Source: Dehalococcoidia bacterium (GTDB taxonomy: Bacteria; Chloroflexota; Dehalococcoidia; UBA2979). Taken from it: a stretch of DNA of 15,085 bases. The stretch covers positions 1 through 15,085 of the forward strand of contig JALOAM010000074.1 in NCBI GenBank assembly GCA_023228765.1. Direction: 5' to 3'. Made by a program: the position numbers and the translations under genes. Below the pieces are notes generated by a model. It did not search any database, had not been told where the DNA came from, and saw only the letters and a list, made by a program, of their open reading frames with translations. Positions 13,264-15,085 of the stretch are shown one piece after another. Position 1 is the stretch's first letter; each line of letters begins with the position of its first letter.

Positions 13264-14195
13264 GGCTGATCCTCCTCATACTCGTCGGCGGCGGAGCGCA
13301 GGGTGGCGGCGACCGCCATCTCACGCAACTGGCCGGCATGGTCGCGGTCGTGCGCGGCGATCTTGGCGAGGCGATCGCCGATCTGGACCACGCCACGCTC
13401 CGGGTGGTTGGCGTACGAGTTCAGCGTCTCCGGCGGCTGGTACTGGACCCACGTCCGCGTCTCGGTGCGCACGATGTCCATCCGCTCGCGCAGGGTCGCC
13501 TCGTCGTCGCGGGGACGGAGGAAGTACAGGTCCTTCCACACGTCGTCGTTGAACTGCCGCCATGTACGGCCCGGTTCATCGACGCAGCGGCGCACCTCGT
13601 TGCGGTAGTACGCCTCCACGTCGATCGCGTGCGCGAGCACGTCGAGGGGCGCCCAGCCGTCCTCGTTCAGCGCTTCCGTCCGCAGGTGACGCGGGATCGC
13701 GTCGTACGCCGCGAGGAACTCGCCGCGCGCCTCCACGAGCTGCGCGAGGATCTCCTCGTTCGTGTACGCCGCGAGGGCGGGCTCGGAGCTGTCGCCCTGG
13801 AATACCGTGGTGAGCCACTCGCGCAACTCCGGCATCAGGTTCAGGCCGCCGATGTCAGCGGACGCCGCCCACAGAGCGTCGTCGAACAGCGAGGCCGGGA
13901 ATTGCACCTCGCCCTGCCAGTCGACGCAGGTGAAGGCGTTGGCGATGAACCGCTCGTCGGTCGACGCGGTCAGGTACACCGTGTCGAGGAACTCGTACGG
14001 GCCGGGCTCCACGTGGAGGTAGTCACGGAGCAATCGCTCGAGGGCGTCCTCCGCCGTCTCGACGTCGGCGACGCCGACGAAGGGCAGCGACCACAGGCCA
14101 GCGAACGGGCCGGCCGCGTGACGGACGAAGAGCGACTTCGAGTCGCCCCGCACCATGAGGGCGAGCGAGGCGAGCTGAGGGCCGTCCTGCACCAT
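13260..14195 (-). CDS. Nudix-like / DinB-like two-domain protein inside the trp operon
   Basis: The 311-residue product appears to have two parts. Residues 1-130 look like a Nudix domain: FAGLWSLPFVGV (31-42) followed by TAEDALERLLRDYLHV (47-62) lines up with the Nudix box, but the REUxEE core reads RLLRDY, so the metal-binding glutamates are mostly lost and catalysis is doubtful. Residues 143-300 look like a DinB/YfiT-type four-helix bundle: WAPLDVLAHAIDVEAYY gives His189 and AAHDRDHAGQL gives His282 and His286, the usual metal triad. DinB relatives include thiol-dependent transferases and hydrolases; no substrate can be inferred. The ATG (14193-14195) lies 11 bases after the trpE stop, with GGGGAGG five bases upstream. 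Its end overlaps trpG by four bases, so it is translated with trpE and trpG. Domain calls are by eye; the DinB part is the more secure. Confidence 0.85.
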   Translation of the reverse strand: MVQDGPQLASLALMVRGDSKSLFVRHAAGPFAGLWSLPFVGVADVETAEDALERLLRDYLHVEPGPYEFLDTVYLTASTDERFIANAFTCVDWQGEVQFPASLFDDALWAASADIGGLNLMPELREWLTTVFQGDSSEPALAAYTNEEILAQLVEARGEFLAAYDAIPRHLRTEALNEDGWAPLDVLAHAIDVEAYYRNEVRRCVDEPGRTWRQFNDDVWKDLYFLRPRDDEATLRERMDIVRTETRTWVQYQPPETLNSYANHPERGVVQIGDRLAKIAAHDRDHAGQLREMAVAATLRSAADEYEEDQP

Positions 14196-14206
14196 CTCGT
14201 CCTCCC

Positions 14207-15085
14207 CTAGTAGCCGAGGCTGCCGACGGGGCCGCCGCCCTCGCCGCGCTCAGCGTCATCGATCGCCGCGAGGAGCGCGCGCGCCTTGTGCTGGCACTCC
14301 TCGTACTCCTTCTGCGGGTCGGAGTCGAAGACGATACCGGCGCCGGCCTGCACGTGGGCGAGCCCGTCCTTCATCACCAGCGTACGGATGGTGATGCATG
14401 TCTCGATGTTCCCCGAGAAGTCGAAGAAGCCGACCCCACCCGAGTACGGACCTCGGAGGTCGCGTTCGAGCTCACCGATGATCTCCATCGCCCGGATCTT
14501 CGGCGCGCCGGACACCGTCCCGGCCGGGTAGGCCGCGCGGAGGGCGTCGTAAGCGGTCATCTCCGGCCGCAGCTGCCCCTTCACGTGGCTCACGATGTGC
14601 ATGACGTGGGAGTAGAACTCCAGGTCCAGCTTCTGCGTCACCGCGACACTGCCCGCTGCCGAGACGTGGCCGACGTCGTTCCGACCGAGGTCGAGGAGCA
14701 TCACGTGCTCCGCGATCTCCTTCTCGTCGTTGATGAGCTCCTCGGCGAGGCGCTGGTCCTCCAGCGGGGTCTCACCCCGGCGGCGCGTCCCGGCGATCGG
14801 GTGCACCTCCACCTCGCCGTCTTCGATGTTCACCAGCAGCTCCGGCGAGGAGCCCACGATGTGGGTCTCGCCAAACTGGAGGAAGAACAGGTACGGCGAG
14901 GGGTTGATGCCTCGGAGGCTGCGATAGACCTCGAACGGGTGGGCGCCGGTCTCGCGGGAGAAGCGCTGCGACAGGACCACCTGGATGATGTCCCCGGCGG
15001 TGATGTACTCCTTGCAGCGGCGCACCGCCGCGAGGAAGTCCTCGTGCTCCCAGTTGGACGTGACCTCGTTGCCGCGCGTGCCGGA
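14207..15085 (-). CDS. trpE: anthranilate synthase component I, C-terminal part (5' end outside window)
   Basis: TrpE converts chorismate to anthranilate using ammonia from TrpG. About 292 residues of the chorismate-binding domain are present, open to the window edge and ending at TAG 14207-14209. Motifs include EYITAGDIIQVVLSQRF, PIAGTRRRGETPLEDQ, DEKEIAEHVMLLDLGRNDVG, YPAGTVSGAPKIRAMEII and QAGAGIVFDSDPQKEY, which define the TrpE/PabB family. TrpE rather than PabB is favoured because the gene opens a trpGDCFB series. The N-terminal domain with the tryptophan feedback site (LLESS region) and any leader or attenuator lie outside the window. The frame continues through the GTG at 15023-15025, which is internal, not a start. 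Confidence 0.96.
   Translation of the reverse strand, partial: SGTRGNEVTSNWEHEDFLAAVRRCKEYITAGDIIQVVLSQRFSRETGAHPFEVYRSLRGINPSPYLFFLQFGETHIVGSSPELLVNIEDGEVEVHPIAGTRRRGETPLEDQRLAEELINDEKEIAEHVMLLDLGRNDVGHVSAAGSVAVTQKLDLEFYSHVMHIVSHVKGQLRPEMTAYDALRAAYPAGTVSGAPKIRAMEIIGELERDLRGPYSGGVGFFDFSGNIETCITIRTLVMKDGLAHVQAGAGIVFDSDPQKEYEECQHKARALLAAIDDAERGEGGGPVGSLGY

Overview
This is a GC-rich (well over 60% G+C) bacterial chromosome segment holding core biosynthetic and housekeeping genes, not an obvious mobile region. The best taxonomic guess is Chloroflexota, perhaps Dehalococcoidia-like. That rests on gene order, the GC-rich coding style, a type I-beta DAHP synthase beside an AroH-type chorismate mutase, and a 144-residue protein family I associate with that phylum. 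It is inference only: there is no rRNA or other decisive marker in the window.

Layout. Bases 1-735 (+) are the 3' end of recJ. It converges on a long minus-strand array across a roughly 270-base gap that holds a 185-base inverted-repeat (MITE- or REP-like) element and a decayed relative of it. On the minus strand, read right to left, come: trpE (cut by the window edge), a Nudix-like/DinB fusion protein, trpG, trpD, trpC, trpF, trpB; then, after an interruption, a CPBP membrane protease, trpA, aroH, aroF, scpA, ribF, tyrS and a conserved hypothetical gene. The interruption is a HAD phosphatase gene on the plus strand, convergent with trpB and divergent from the CPBP gene.

How the genes fit together. 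AroF starts the shikimate pathway. TrpE/TrpG, TrpD, TrpF, TrpC and TrpA/TrpB carry chorismate to tryptophan. AroH diverts chorismate to prephenate for tyrosine and phenylalanine, and TyrS uses the tyrosine. From the fusion gene to trpB every junction is a 4-base start/stop overlap or a gap of at most a few bases (11 bases at trpE/fusion, 7 at trpD/trpC), so the unrecognised fusion protein is translated inside the tryptophan operon. trpA is detached: it lies 40 bases behind the CPBP gene and probably depends on that gene's promoter. The 69-base divergent spacer between the CPBP and HAD genes carries two TANNNT boxes, each exactly 6 bases before a GTG start, which suggests leaderless transcription in both directions.

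Most interesting points: the Nudix-like/DinB fusion inside the trp operon; the trpB/trpA split by a divergent gene pair with mirrored leaderless promoters; the inverted-repeat element next to recJ; the unresolved scpA start (acidic extension or hairpin-bearing leader); and a structured spacer ahead of aroH. I see no tRNA, rRNA, CRISPR array, transposase, or intrinsic terminator with a T-tract.
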